DNA of 33,622 bases from Paramacrobiotus richtersi (lineage: Eukaryota > Tardigrada > Eutardigrada > Parachela > Macrobiotidae): assembly GCA_034698045.1 (NCBI GenBank), contig JAQGAU010000232.1, forward strand, positions 1 to 33,622. The letters are read 5' to 3'. Below the pieces are notes generated by a model. It did not search any database and had not been told where the DNA came from. It was given only the letters and a program-made list of their open reading frames with translations. This document shows positions 1 through 10,640 of the stretch, in pieces (position 1 is the first letter of the stretch; each line of letters opens with the position of its first letter). Made by a program: the position numbers and the translations under genes.

Positions 1-177
1 GGTACGCAAAAACGGTTGTCAACAGACGTCTTTGCATTACTGTTGAATATGGAGGACCTCCGCTTCGCTTCGGTCGACGATGCATACCGGACGTTTTCTA
101 GACTGACTTGTTGATATGTCTATGGCCATGTGTCAGGATTAAGATCTCTCGAACCAAAACTTCGCGGCCGAGCCCAT

Positions 178-330
178 ATTTCATTTCAACACGGCCGGCT
201 TTGACGTGTACTGTACACGGGCAGTTCAGGATCATCGATTTCTCCAACCATTGATAAAACCTTCCAACACAGGGCACGCAACATTCAGTTCTGGTACTTC
301 GTACTGCTTGACTAAGAGGACATACTGCAT
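178..330 (+). promoter_or_regulatory. Conserved upstream block of family copy A
   Basis: This block resembles blocks upstream of copies B (10641-10735), D (14451-14600) and E (22245-22345). The shared core is a TTTCAACA...CCGGC.TTYGACGT stretch, in B and D followed by GTATAAACG, then a TTTCTC...TTG..AAAACCTTC stretch. In A it lies about 100-250 bases before the ATG of exon 1. Its repeated presence upstream of separate copies suggests promoter or 5' UTR sequence, with the GTATAAAC core a possible TATA-like element (weak in A). The alternative is that it is simply part of the duplicated unit with no function. Confidence 0.4.
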
Positions 331-430
331 AAACTCTTATTGCGATAGCTGTCAATCTGGTACTAACTTACATCGACTTTTTGTTTATCATGTGTTCTGC
401 ACTTACCTACATGTGAACAGAATTCCGCAA

Positions 431-3400
431 ATGGAGAAAGCATCCACTGTACGTTTGTTTTATTTTGCGTTTGCCATTCTTGCGAAAGACGTTCAAGGTA
501 CGTGCCAACAATATGTGAAAAAAAAAAACTGTTCATAAAGCTGTTCATAAACTTATCAAACGAAGCAATCCTGTTGTATGTTACGCAAAGTGTCGCTAAA
601 GATTTTTAGCTGTTACAAAGGGGAGCCACAATACAATACATAGGAGCCATTCATAGATTTTAAAGCAAAAGAGTTCGAGTCCAAGATACGCATGCTCGAA
701 TATTATTTTGGCATAGAATGTCCAAGTTAGACAGACAAGGGTTCAATGGGTTTGAACCTATAGTTAGGAAGACAAGGGTTCACTTGGTTCGAACCAAGTG
801 AACCAGCAATCAGACCGGCAACGAAGGGGGCTAACCGCTGGCATCGTGACTAAGAAGACTTTCGAGCGCGGTAATCGTCGAGCATAAACAATCCGAACCA
901 CGCTTCTGCTGCATTTAAGCGATTCGTTCATCGAATGCCATTGATCATTTCCGTTATTATGACAACACGGCTTGGGCCGCTTTGCCCATTTACTACATCT
1001 TAACCGAGCCTGAAAAATCACATAGAACTACGGTGAACAAAATATGAACCATAGTAAACCAGTTCTCGGGAAATGGTTGGATATTTATTTACTGCCAGTG
1101 AACCCATAGAACCACCAGTGAACCAAATATGAACCACAGTGAACCAGGCCTCCTGATATTTACATCTTTTTATCTTTTACCGGTGAACCCATAGAACCGC
1201 ATGGAACCACCAGTGAACCGAATATGAACCACAGTGAACCAAATATCCTCAGATTTATCTCGTTTTATGTTCTCCCAGTGAGCCCATAGAACCGCATAGA
1301 ACCACCAGTGAACCGAATATGAACCACAGTGAACCAAGTATCCTCAGATTTATATCGTTTTATGTTCTGCCAGTGAACCTATAGAACCGCATAGAACCAC
1401 CAGTGAACCGAATATGAACCACAGTGAACCAAGCATCCTCAGATTTATATCCTTTTATGTTCTGCCAGTGAACCCATAGAACTGCATAGAACCACCAGTG
1501 AACCGAATATGAACCACAGCGAACCCGATATCCTCATATTTATATCGTTTTATTTTAAGCCAGTGAACCCATAGAACCGCATAGAACCGCCAGTGAACCG
1601 AATATGAACAACAGTAAACCAGATCGCGTGATATCTACGTCCATTTTTCTACTGCTGTGAACCAACAGAATCGCATAGAACCAACAGTGAACCAAGCGTG
1701 GGCCATAGCTAACATGTGCCCACAGTTGCTGGTGTTTAATTATCATTTCCTTTATGACAAATCAAATCAAAAGTCAAATCAAAACAAGGAAAGTAATAAC
1801 AGCTCACTATGTACAATCATGATAATACAGTGTTCTTGAGAACTAAAACTCGGATGACCACTCTAAGCTCCACCCATATGGCGATACTCAAAAGAGCTAG
1901 TCCAGCTCCATCATTGCGTTAAGCGATGGATAGTTCGCAATTTTATTCAAAAATTTGTTTCGTTTCTTAACAAGGCGATGCAGATAAAACAGCTGATGGT
2001 ACCTGGACATCTTTAGGATTGCAAACCTGCAGCGTCCGAGCCAAGCAAAGGTCTGTTCGCAAGCCTGGGTATTAACGTATCTCAGCTCTGGGTGAGCGTC
2101 CAACACCTGGTTCGGATTGTGGACTGTGTGGCAGTTATGGCCTACGTCATTGCCCAAATGGAACGTGTCGATTACCTTCCCGACGACGCTCCACATGGTG
2201 TTATACGGGACCGGCAGAGGAAAGACTCTTTCGTTGCTTTCAGAGCATCTAGCTTGCACATCGCGTCGTAGGCAATGAAAATATTTTTCCACTGATCGTA
2301 AGGAACTGTTTTCAGGGTAGCGTAAAGCCAGGCCATTACTATGAGGAAGACTTGGGATGGCGATTCTGATCTACAGATAAATATCAGCCTAATTAATGCA
2401 TTTGTACAGATTCAGAGCCGCGCGTTTACTGAATACAAGAAAGTAAAAGCAAGGTAACCATATCCAATTAATGCGAAGAATGCTTACTTATATATGGGAG
2501 AAAACAAATCGGTGTGACCGCAAGCGCGAACGACAAAGACATATCCACGGGATCGGTGGGGGTGATTTCTAAACTCTCCGGTATCCTTAGAACTAGACGT
2601 TAAGAATGCCTCACTTTCGATTGCCTCATGCATGTTTAAAGTAAACCCAGAAGTATCGAGAAACGTCCCTTCGTCATCTGAAGCACTGTTACTGCCATGA
2701 TCGGGCAAGACTACTTGATCATCGACTGAAATATTTCGCAGCAGGCTTCTGTCCCCTGAAAGAGCAAACAGCAATAGACATACCTTGTCGCTAGGCACAC
2801 ATTGCGTACATCATTCTCGACTGCCTTTGCCTTGTAAATGTAAGGCGGCCGCATTCAGAGCACTCCCTGTAACTTGTCCGTGCTTCGTCGGGATACCACA
2901 TAGGCGTGCAACTGACGTATGATGTTCACAAAACATCTCTCCAATCCGATGCAGCGGCTCATTTGGGCAGACACATGGGTAGTTTACCAGCTTTACATTT
3001 TCCACTACATTCTGCATAACAAAGGTTAGCGCCGATTAGAGTTCTACTTAATTCGCTGAAACTTAACTTCACATAGTTTCTTTAAAGAAGTTAGAGTCAC
3101 GAAGAGGACGGGCGCAACGCAAGTTATCTTTAACTGCCCACGCACACATCCGTTCATTATACCCGTCGTCAGCATCATATACAGTTCGAAATTGCAACCA
3201 AAAAGTTTCATAATAGTACTTCCAAAATGCCCCTTTTCAAAATCTATAGTACATTAAAACCCAAAATCCAAAGGACTAGAATCCAAAAAGCAAATCAAGC
3301 GCTCATTCAAAACTGCGGTGAAACGGTATCGTGTTCACACATAATAGTCACAATATGCTTAACTGCCAATCCAAGGAGCTCGATTTAGCAGAAAAACTGC

Positions 3401-6400
3401 AACACAGTTTTAAAAATCGAAGTATATACGACCGTGAGTGGATGAAGGCATGGTCAACTTTGACTGGACGCAGACACCTAAACCTAACAGTGACTAGTCA
3501 CGCTTTGGTGTTTCCATGTACTGATTTATAAAACACGACATATACCCACACAGACACCAAAGGTTTTCCGTGTTAGGATTTCGATTCCCTGGCGGCTATG
3601 CGCGCCGTACCAAACGCACCAGACAGATGCACGAAGGCAAATACAAATTCTACAAGATCTACAATTTACTTGGAGATATAAACGCCGAATTATATCGCAA
3701 CACATGGCTGGCTGTATTCGATGCATGGTTCGCTGCTGGTACTATGCGGTTTTACGAGTTCACTGGGAGAACATGAATCGATATGAACATAAGAATACCT
3801 GGTACCCCGTAGATCGTATGTGGTTCATTGGTGGGTTCTCTGCGGTTCTATGGGTTCACTGGCAGAACATAAAACGATATAAATCCGAGGATGCTTGGTT
3901 CACTGTGGTTCATATTCGGGTCACTGGTGGTTCTAGCTGTGCGGTTCTATGGGTTCACTGGCACAAAATAGAACGATGTAAATAGGAGGATACCTGGTTC
4001 ACAGGGGTTCATATTTGGTTCACTGGTGGTTCTATGCGGTTCTATTGGTTCACTGGCATAAAATAAAACGATATAAATATGAGGTTAACGGGTGCACTGT
4101 GGTTTTGTTTCCGTTCACTGGTGGTTCTATGCGGTTCTATGGGTTCACTGGCAGAACATAAATCGATATAAATCTGAGGATATTTGGTTCACTGTGGTTC
4201 ATATTCGGTTCACTTGGTGTTCTATGCGGTTCTATGGGTTCACTGGCAGAACATAAAACGATATAAATCTGAGGATACTTGGTTCACTGTGGTTCATATT
4301 CGGTTCACTGGTGGTTCTATGCGGTTCTATGGGTTCACTGGCAGAGCATAAAACGATATAAATATGAGGATATCGGGTTCACTGTGGTTTAGTTTCGGTT
4401 CACTGGTGGTTCTTTTTGCAAGTTTTGGTTTACCTGGTTCAGACACGGTGAACCCTTATCTGTCTAACTTGGACATACTCTCGAGAGTTATTTTGGCGCC
4501 ATAAATTGATATTCGGCGCTTTGAGTTGTACTTTGTTACTTTTGCAGCTATGTTGGACTTATCTATTCCGGTGTACACCGTCGAGTACCAGAGTTATCAT
4601 ATTATTGACATCTTCAAACATACATCCGCGGCGTCTGAACCAGCATTTTATTACACTCCCGCCTGCATTCTTCTCCCGAATGGTACAACCTTTTCGGTGG
4701 AGGGTGCCATTCCGCGCTATTTCACCATTAAGATCGGGCTATGGGACGAAGTATACAGCAAACACATAAAAACATATTTATCACAAAGAACGGGCATCCG
4801 CCACCCGGATATCCGACCGGTTCCCTTCAAATGGATGCGCATTGATACTATCGACAACTCGCAAATCAGTCAATTTGGAACTAAATGGAAATCTATCGCA
4901 AATCGACCAAAAGTGGCCTCGTTCCGCATCCACTGTTGGACTGACAGTTGCCACAAAATTGCAGAGTCACTCACCACAGATAGCGAACATTTTGCATCGA
5001 GCGTTCACCTGGCTTTTGCATATCGTCTGCCTAACACAACAAAGTCAACTGTTAGAATCGAAAGGACCCATCCACAGGCATCACAGATGTTTCACACAGT
5101 AAACGGGAGGTTCCCGGACGCAAGTTTTGTCTACATACAGAAATCAAATTTCGACGACCTTGTGTGGGAAATACTGAAAGAAAGCGTGATGTCGTCATTG
5201 CACGGCGACGAGTTCTTGGACGATGAACACATCGAAGGTCTGCTGAGAGAGTACTCGCAAAAGCTTCACTATAACAGTACATCTACAGCTCAGTTCACCG
5301 AATCAATGTGGAATGCCACGTTCTGGACAGACGCATCACAGCGCCCAGACGTGAAAGTGAAGGACCTTGAAGCGTTGTTCGGCGGCAAACATTGGATGAA
5401 GAGAGTCATGAGGGGTGACAACGTTACAAGCGAGACGGGAGTCTCCGAGTCATCCCCGACCGTTGCCGCGGCCATTGCGGAACTGCGAGCGAGTAAAGGT
5501 CCCGTGCAGTGGAGTGGTAGTGAGATCATCATCACGCCCTTCACGCTGTGGTGTGTTGCACTGGGCGCTCTGCGCGGAGAGACCAGCTTCGGAGTGTCTT
5601 CCATTTGGACTACAAAACGGTCGGCCGACTATCTAACAGCTGCGCATTTTGCCAAAAAAGACGCTGCTCCCGACCTCAGGAATGTCATAGTCGAGAGTGG
5701 AATAGGGATCAGCAATTTCGATCAGACGTTTGACAAGATACTCCAAATGATCGGAAATCTGAGAGGTAAAATACAGTCCCGAGAGACACTCGTTTTTAAC
5801 GACAAAACTGAGAATCAACAACTGCTTCGCGTTGTGCTTCCTTTACAATGTCATACATATTACAGTTTAATCTTAATAACTTTGTTATTTTTTTAAAAGG
5901 TGTGGTTGAAAAACAATAGGGCTCCAGAACTCGTAACTGAGAACATGCTGGTCAAATTCGAAACAAGTCGAACCATTTCGAAGAGAGTTATCGTCTTCGA
6001 AAGGAACACAATAGACTTCCCGGACCTCCGTAGCGGAGAAAACTGTGCTGGAGCTGAGTATAGAAAACCTTCGCTTCGCTCCGGTCGAATACGATACTTG
6101 ATCTGGACCACTTGAGGGAAAATTCTTCGCACATATTGTCATAAGTATTAGCGAAACCATAACAGTCGTCCACCTGTAAGCTTTACATTTGTAACTAGAC
6201 TCCGTTATCCTTCGTAACAGCCAGAAGACCGACAAACAATATCCAAAAATCCATTCGTTCGCGCAACGTCCGCCCTTTGCGTAAGAGCGGCGAAAGTTTA
6301 AACACATTTCATTTTCAAGTAACTCAGCGTTTCAGCCAAACTGAGTAGCTTCGCAAATATTTGTGACGTCAATATTTCCCCTTAAGCCTTGTATGTAGTG

Positions 6401-6982
6401 GTCAAATACAAATGTGAATATTTTCGAGCCGATGCAGCTTTTTATACTGAGAAGCGTACATTTTAGACGCTAATTGAAAACTCGGGTATGTGTATAAGTT
6501 ACCAAGTATCTGTAAAGTGACGTTTGTACAGCTTGGTTGTCTAGTCAAAATTCAGTTCTTTACTATACCGTTCATCACTTCGATAAGAAGAGTGCCTCAC
6601 TGCTTAAATGTTAGATAAATTAGTTTTCGCTATTGGGAGACGTGACACTTGATGTTGTATTGTAGTCAAGCACACTGCCAAGTGCGACGCTCCTGAACCC
6701 AAAGGGAACGCGACATGGCTCATGCGGGACGCTGACACTTTGTGGTCTCTTAATCATACAGAGATTATCGCTGCTGTACGTATACGGTATGTCGGCATTA
6801 TGGAGGTTATGTCAGACTGTCAGGACCAAGAGTTTACCGGAACAACAAATTCATTCGGCGAAATTTCACTGTTTCTGCCCAAGAGAAATGATCTGCAGGT
6901 GACGGTTACCTATGAGGTGGCAGGATACTACCCGATTACTCTCCGACATGTTGTGGGATGTGCGGGTGCGAAAACAGTTTGA
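431..6982 (+). CDS. Family copy A: long-form secreted protein, 3' end lost
   Basis: Proposed exons are 431-497, 4548-5830, 5900-6029 and 6666-6982, with GT-AG introns and phases 1, 0, 1 that keep one frame of about 598 residues. Exon 1 encodes a signal peptide with the core RLFYFAFAILA. Exon 2 (427 codons) starts after TTTTGCAG, continues ...MLDLSIPVYT..., and belongs to no domain I recognise; it has several N-glycosylation sequons (NST, NAT, NVT). Exon 3 is supported by a 69-nt intron with a T-rich tract before AAAAG. Exon 4 begins with the module shared with D and E (NATWLMRDADTLW) but leaves the family sequence right after YYPITLRHV and stops at 6982. The missing half has the opposite orientation at 8742-7912. 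Intron 1 contains the foldback transposon. Intron 3 contains a relative of the TTAA-flanked element of copy B. Exons 1-3 look functional; the whole gene probably is not. Homology inside the cluster is clear, exact splice ends are inferred. Confidence 0.6.
777..804. repeat. Perfect 28-bp palindrome near left end of foldback element
   Basis: The stretch is GGTTCACTTGGTTCGAACC followed by AAGTGAACC, and it equals its own reverse complement. It lies 32 bp inside the left terminal repeat and is built from the same GGTTCAC / GTGAACC words as the 95-bp arrays. It could be a transposase-binding site or a foldback nucleation point. Confidence 0.85.
1021..1720 (+). repeat. Left 95-bp tandem array of foldback element
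   Basis: The word CAGTGAACC recurs at 1116, 1211, 1306, 1401, 1496 and 1591, exactly 95 bp apart. Each unit contains several GAACC words (GTGAACCCATAGAACC, GAATATGAACCACAGTGAACC) and an AT-rich spacer (CCTCAGATTTATATCG). About seven units are visible, and the outer ones are less regular. The right array at 3700-4435 is its reverse complement. Dense subterminal repeats of this kind often bind the transposase; that role is inferred. Confidence 0.9.
1897..3017 (-). pseudogene. KDZ-like transposase gene, spliced and frameshifted
   Basis: Read on the minus strand. Segment 3017-2811 has a zinc-binding-like cluster (CVCPNEPLHR..MFCEHH), like the CxC clusters found beside KDZ transposases. Segment 2798-2488 has the HRSRGYVFVVRACGH strand. 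A GTAAGC...CTGTAG intron (2487-2371) follows. Splicing it out gives KSESPSQVFL, then an IAYDAMCKLDAL motif at the place of the family's acidic YDDACHL motif. The frame then shifts near 2215-2240 and continues with VIDTFHLGNDVGHNC, NTQACEQTFAWL and HQLFYLHRL to a stop at 1897. A possible short intron with a GTATGT donor lies near 2765-2775, and a second frame break near 2820. I recognise the order of motifs from animal KDZ-type transposases. Two frame breaks suggest it is inactive, unless they are sequencing errors. Confidence 0.7.
3018..3700. other. Inner part of foldback element without a recognised gene
   Basis: This lies between the transposase fragments and the right array. It may hold the transposase 5' exon and promoter on the minus strand. 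Short frames exist on both strands, including a cysteine-rich minus-strand one at 3526-3726, but none has a motif I can support. Confidence 0.4.
3700..4435 (-). repeat. Right 95-bp tandem array, inverted relative to left array
   Basis: The units are reverse complements of the left array. The word (C/T)GGTTCACTGG or a close variant recurs at 4016, 4111, 4206, 4301 and 4396 with a 95-bp period. One earlier interval, 3917 to 4016, is 99 bp because of a small insertion. Spacers read ATAAAACGATATAAATCTGAGGA. About seven units are visible. With the left array this gives the element long inverted, internally repetitive arms. Confidence 0.9.
6117..6379. mobile_element. Relative of the TTAA-flanked element, in intron 3 of copy A
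   Basis: Most of this segment matches the left part of the element that interrupts copy B (about 13083-13290): both share TATTGTCATAAGTA.TAGCGAAA and GCGCAACGTCCG. It is flanked by TTGA on the left (a possible mutated TTAA) and TTAA at about 6380. The ends look like a weak inverted repeat (GGGAAAATT... against GGGGAAATA...). Borders are approximate. No coding frame in it looks real. Confidence 0.5.
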
Positions 6983-7309
6983 CAGAGCAGCTTTTACGGT
7001 TTTATCGTACAATATTTATATACTGCAGTAGTGCTGTGGTTCCTCTTAATGCATTTGCTTTAGGACTTATTTGGCAGAGAGCATAAAACTTCACCCTGAA
7101 TTGCTTACTCTCGTGCATTCGTGCATACAGACGATATAGTGTGCGAAATCTTAGAGATAACTTCTGCAAATTTTGCAGCACAAGAGCCTGCCATAAAAAG
7201 CCAGTATACCGATCGCCACTGACTGCAAGTTAACTTTGCATATAAACCGATAGACAATTCTCGAAAATCGTAAACCGAACCGCTTGACTCCATTTCTTTT
7301 TCATTACAG

Positions 7310-7470
7310 CCATGTGTAGCCGCTAAAACCGTTCGGATGAGAAAAACGTCCGCCGGACACTTTTCCCCTGCAACCGCTAAAACCATCCGGAGGGCCGAAA
7401 TTCCGTCCTGCGCAAATTTTGCCCACCCAAAACTTTTCTACCACGGTTAAAACATCCGGAAGGGAGTCTG
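7310..7470. repeat. Three imperfect copies of a CCGCTAAAACC word
   Basis: CCGCTAAAACCGTTCGG, CCGCTAAAACCATCCGG and ACGGTTAAAACATCCGG occur at about 7319, 7374 and 7441, each followed by similar GC-rich sequence. They lie beyond the 3' end of the inverted exon fragment F. Origin unknown. Confidence 0.5.
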
Positions 7471-7911
7471 CCTGTACAGTAAAACTGTATTCTACAGGCC
7501 CTATCCGCTGACTATTTAGTGAAAATTCACCATCAACTTCCGGAATTTTATAATTCAAGAACAGATGGATCCATCTTTTCTCTTGTTGAGCCTCTACTTT
7601 TTACGCACACCAAGTTTGATCTGCGCAAAGCTGGAAAATTTCACTTCGCTGCAGCGTTAGTTGTGCCTCGTGGAACCATATGTTGTTCTTCGACGTTTTC
7701 GTTTCTGCGCGGCAGCCCCGCAGACTAATTCTGTGTTGTCAGAAACGTGAGCCGACTTTTGTCCGCAAAGAAATCTGAAACATCTCTTAAATGGGCAGAA
7801 ATTACTAAAGAATCAGCAGGATTTAATATTTATAAATTGTTCATCCGGGAAGGATTTTGTAATCAGGTGGATGTTGAAACATGGTACATGCATTTCGTGT
7901 GCAGTACTGGA

Positions 7912-8742
7912 TTAATTAATATCCTCTGTGCTGATTACAATTGCCACCTCGTTGATAATCTCAGGGTGCGTTCCATTCATCTCCACCACACTCCACGCAT
8001 TGCCCATACGATTTGGCATGAAAAACTGCGCCCATAAACTATTGCCAGTGTACAGCTGAACTGTAACGCCGGAGTTGGCCATATCCCACAGGGATCCGCT
8101 GCGATATTTAGTAATCAGATGCCGGTCAGATACGCTGATGCGGTAAATGCCTGCCAGCTGCTTCTCAATTAGAACGGTGTTGAATTTATAATCCCCGTAC
8201 TCGTACCGTACAAAACTACCCGGGATGGATTGGGCATGGACGTTTGTGTGGGCGCGCTCGGATTTGTTTGCGATTGGTCCTTGGACATGGAGGGGCAGAA
8301 ACAGTACCTTTGCCTGATCCCCTCCCAGTGATACAATTCGAATTGCACCGTTGTCTAAGATCGGCGACAATCCTCTCTTGCCATAGTGTCCGCCTTTTCG
8401 CCCGACAACGGCTACCGTGAAAGGCACTGTTATGTAGCCGCTCTTGGACGCTGTCACTGTGTAATGCCCTCCAGGAAGGGTTGCATTCCAAATACCATCT
8501 GCCGACGTCGACACACTTTCTACCACAGTTCCGGTATGACTGTTCATGTCAGTACGGAAATCTAATTTTACATCCTGCAAACTAGCACCGTTTGAAAGGT
8601 CTTGAAACGTTGCCGTAACTGTTCCTGAACCGATAAAGCGCCTGGAAACGAATAATAAAGGCTCCATAAACTTGGTAATCACATCTGAGTTTGCATCGAG
8701 CTGGTATTCGGCCCCCGCTTTCACAAACCCGGTAAGTGTCAT
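7912..8742 (-). pseudogene. Copy F: inverted second half of family exon 4
   Basis: A 276-codon open frame on the minus strand ends at a stop at 7912. From QLDANSDVITKFMEPLLF onward it matches copies D, E and B. It contains the carboxypeptidase-regulatory-like module (LDFRTDMNSHTGTVVES, then TSADGIWNATLPGGHYTV and SGYITVPF) and the terminal module with YRISVSDRH, SGVTVQLYTGNSLWAQF and NAWSVVEMNG. The first half of exon 4 and all upstream exons are absent on this strand, while copy A has exactly that first half and lacks this one. F is therefore probably the tail of A, flipped by an inversion. It has no internal stop, so the event is recent or the segment is still constrained. It could instead be an independent truncated copy. 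Confidence 0.7.
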
Positions 8743-8829
8743 ACGGAGCTCCGGAAAGCAATAAACATATAACTAAGAGCAAGTACGTAGTACAAATAGT
8801 ACGTGTTGTGCATGAGCAGTGTGTTAGAA

Positions 8830-8990
8830 GGAAACAGTAATATCCAAATGACCCAAAGAGAGCAGGCTCCCGGCCAGAAGGCTGTGCAGGGTGAATTTGG
8901 TCAGCTAGTGCAAATCCACATCGGTCAGGTTATCGCTGATCCATCGTCGACCGCGGTAATGAACTCTGTCGCTGTCTGCCAATTGTAATC
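8830..8990 (-). pseudogene. Broken relative of the exon at 28488-28649
   Basis: On the minus strand this reads DRVHYRGRRW...DNLTDVDLH, a stop, then LTKFTLHSL. The exon at 28488-28649 reads DDVNYRGREW..ADLDTLDLRELSKLTLHSL. The match over about 40 residues, with an in-frame stop here, indicates a decayed copy of that unrecognised gene. The plus-strand open frame over the same bases (8803-8988) is its antisense shadow. Confidence 0.6.
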
Positions 8991-8999
8991 AGCTAAAGC

Positions 9000-9815
9000 G
9001 CTCCATTTCCGTTTTACACTCTGTGCAGTAAGTTACCAGAAAACACATTCTTTGCGCCTCACCCAGTATCGTGCTAAATTAAGGTTACAAACCAACGGAA
9101 AATTAATTAAGTTTGTGAAATCTTCCACGCGACACAGGGTCCTGTCTGTGTTCTGTTTGACTGTTTCTAAGATCGTCAGATAGTAACTGTTCAATACGAG
9201 TAACAATTAACAACTTTCAAAAGTTCAGGAAACAATAAAGAGGTTCATTGAAGTAAAAAACCAGCTGCAGCCTGGTCGTTTGGATATGACTTTACGGCGA
9301 ATTAAAAATAAAGCGTAGTTTCTAATAGCAGTACTGCATGTCCGTGGCGCCGGTGGCGGTAGCAGTGCTATGATATAGCAAACGAGCAGCTACAAGGTTA
9401 CAGTGCCATAGCCTAACACCTAGAAATGTATCTAACATTGTTTCCCGAATCTTTACTAAGCCGTGACAAACTAAATCTTTTCCGTCCCGCAGCCCACTGA
9501 CAACTGTTACAGTGAGTGCGCATATACATGCATGCACGCAACGGCACTGTTGCCAAACGTGCTGGCAAATGGGTGACTCGTTTAACTGTTACCATAATAT
9601 TACCTCTACCGCCCGTTTAGCGTTCCTTTTGATCCATGCTGACAACGCCTGCATCTGAGCAATCGGCTCGTCAGGACGAAATACAAGGTAGTGGTGAACA
9701 GATTACGATCCAGGAAAGGTGACTACTCATAGTCTCATTACACGCATTGAAATGAATTTGTGTACGACAGTGCAAAGGTGAAACCCACTGCTCTATATCA
9801 ATACTTTCATGAGTT
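9000..9815. other. No gene recognised
   Basis: Short frames only, on both strands, without family motifs. The stretch near 9340-9365 (GGCGCCGGTGGCGGTAGC) is locally GC-rich. It may contain decayed upstream exons of the minus-strand relative at 8.9 kb, but I could not align any. Confidence 0.4.
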
Positions 9816-9819
9816 TCTG

Positions 9820-10040
9820 TAAGGCCGGTGTTGAACAGTAAACACATGACGTGACGAAACAGTGCAATGTTCTTTCTTGTTTACGCGAGTTTGATGTCTC
9901 TGCATCGGGAAATGCCACCTTTGTCCTTCCGAAGGTGGATATATCGAGGCAAAAAGTTCGGACGTGCAGCGTCTCGATATTCGCGTAGAGTGAAAGTTCA
10001 ACTTTGGTGTGTACGTGTTGCTTTTATGTATCGTATCCAT
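9820..10040 (+). repeat. Diverged duplicate of the segment at 20450-20650
   Basis: The two segments share, in order, a GGTGTT.A..A.TGAACAGTA-like start, a CTTGTTTACG.G.TTTGAT stretch, GGAAATGCCACC followed by an AAGGT word, and AAAAGTTCGGACG. In one frame the copies read GNATFVLPKV here and GNATLLIPKV there, each just after a pyrimidine-rich run, so an exon is possible. I do not recognise the product. Confidence 0.5.
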
Positions 10041-10640
10041 TCTGTGTACAGATGCTACACACTTCAGCCCAGTAAGAATGGTACGCCAGACACGGCCAGA
10101 GGTCGAGCTGGTTTTCAGTACAAGGCGCATGTGAGTTGCTCTCGTAACCACCAAGACGTACGTGTTAACTCATCCAAGCCGAACTGTGTGCAGTCTACTG
10201 CAGTAATACGATAATGCATTCTTACTATGTATGCAATAATATAATATGTAATTACATAAACGTGCCATAAAATATTACAATACAGAAATACCATAGGTAG
10301 CAAACCTTAAAGGAGAACTGTGTATGTAGTGCCTCTGTTTGCGTCTTACTTGTGTTATATGCGGTCAGTACACTGTGCTTGATTGTAGTACATAATAATA
10401 AGACTTATGTTACGTGGCGTTATATATCTGTACAGGTTGCAGCTGTAAGATTGTACAAATCTAAATATATCCTAATCGCAGGATAAAATAATTTGTACTT
10501 TAGAGAATACAATATCTCCGGGATATTAATGGCGCGTACCTGATGTTATGCACCTAGATGTCAGTATGTACTGTTGTTTCTGTACCCAGTCTGTCGCAAT
10601 TAAAGATCGGATCAAAGCAACCGTTGGCCCCTGGGTCCGC
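10041..10640. other. No gene recognised upstream of copy B
   Basis: AT-rich sequence with a GTACAAATCTAAATATATCC stretch and no open frame resembling a known protein. The minus-strand open frame at 9807-10154 is basic and low in hydrophobic order, and looks like chance. Confidence 0.4.

Larger units (their letters stand above)
719..4475 (-). mobile_element. Foldback-like DNA transposon with opposed 95-bp arrays
   Basis: The ends are 27-bp terminal inverted repeats at 719-745 and 4449-4475 (TGTCCAAGTTAGACAGA.. and its complement, one mismatch). Inside each end is an array of 95-bp repeats, in opposite orientation on the two sides, and between them a spliced transposase-like gene reads on the minus strand. 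The element fills intron 1 of copy A. Removing it leaves about 290 bp, close to the 229-bp intron 1 of copy B, which supports the borders. No clean target-site duplication abuts the inverted repeats, although a 22-24 bp imperfect direct repeat lies close to both ends. Long, internally repetitive inverted ends define foldback-type elements; the transposase suggests the KDZ (Kyakuja-Dileera-Zisupton) group. Confidence 0.8.

Noticed and set aside
777-804. tRNA gene or SINE promoter, because GGTTCGAACC resembles a B box
   Set aside because: The stretch is part of a perfect palindrome of array words; no A box at the right distance and no cloverleaf can be drawn.
1021-1720. CRISPR array
   Set aside because: The 95-bp units repeat in full, including the spacers, are mirrored on the other side, and the context is animal DNA.
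8803-8988. Plus-strand 61-codon gene
   Set aside because: It is antisense to a decayed exon that has a clear relative at 28.5 kb.
9807-10154. 115-codon minus-strand gene
   Set aside because: Irregular, basic sequence with no motif. The plus strand here matches the 20.5-kb repeat, so the minus-strand frame is likely chance.
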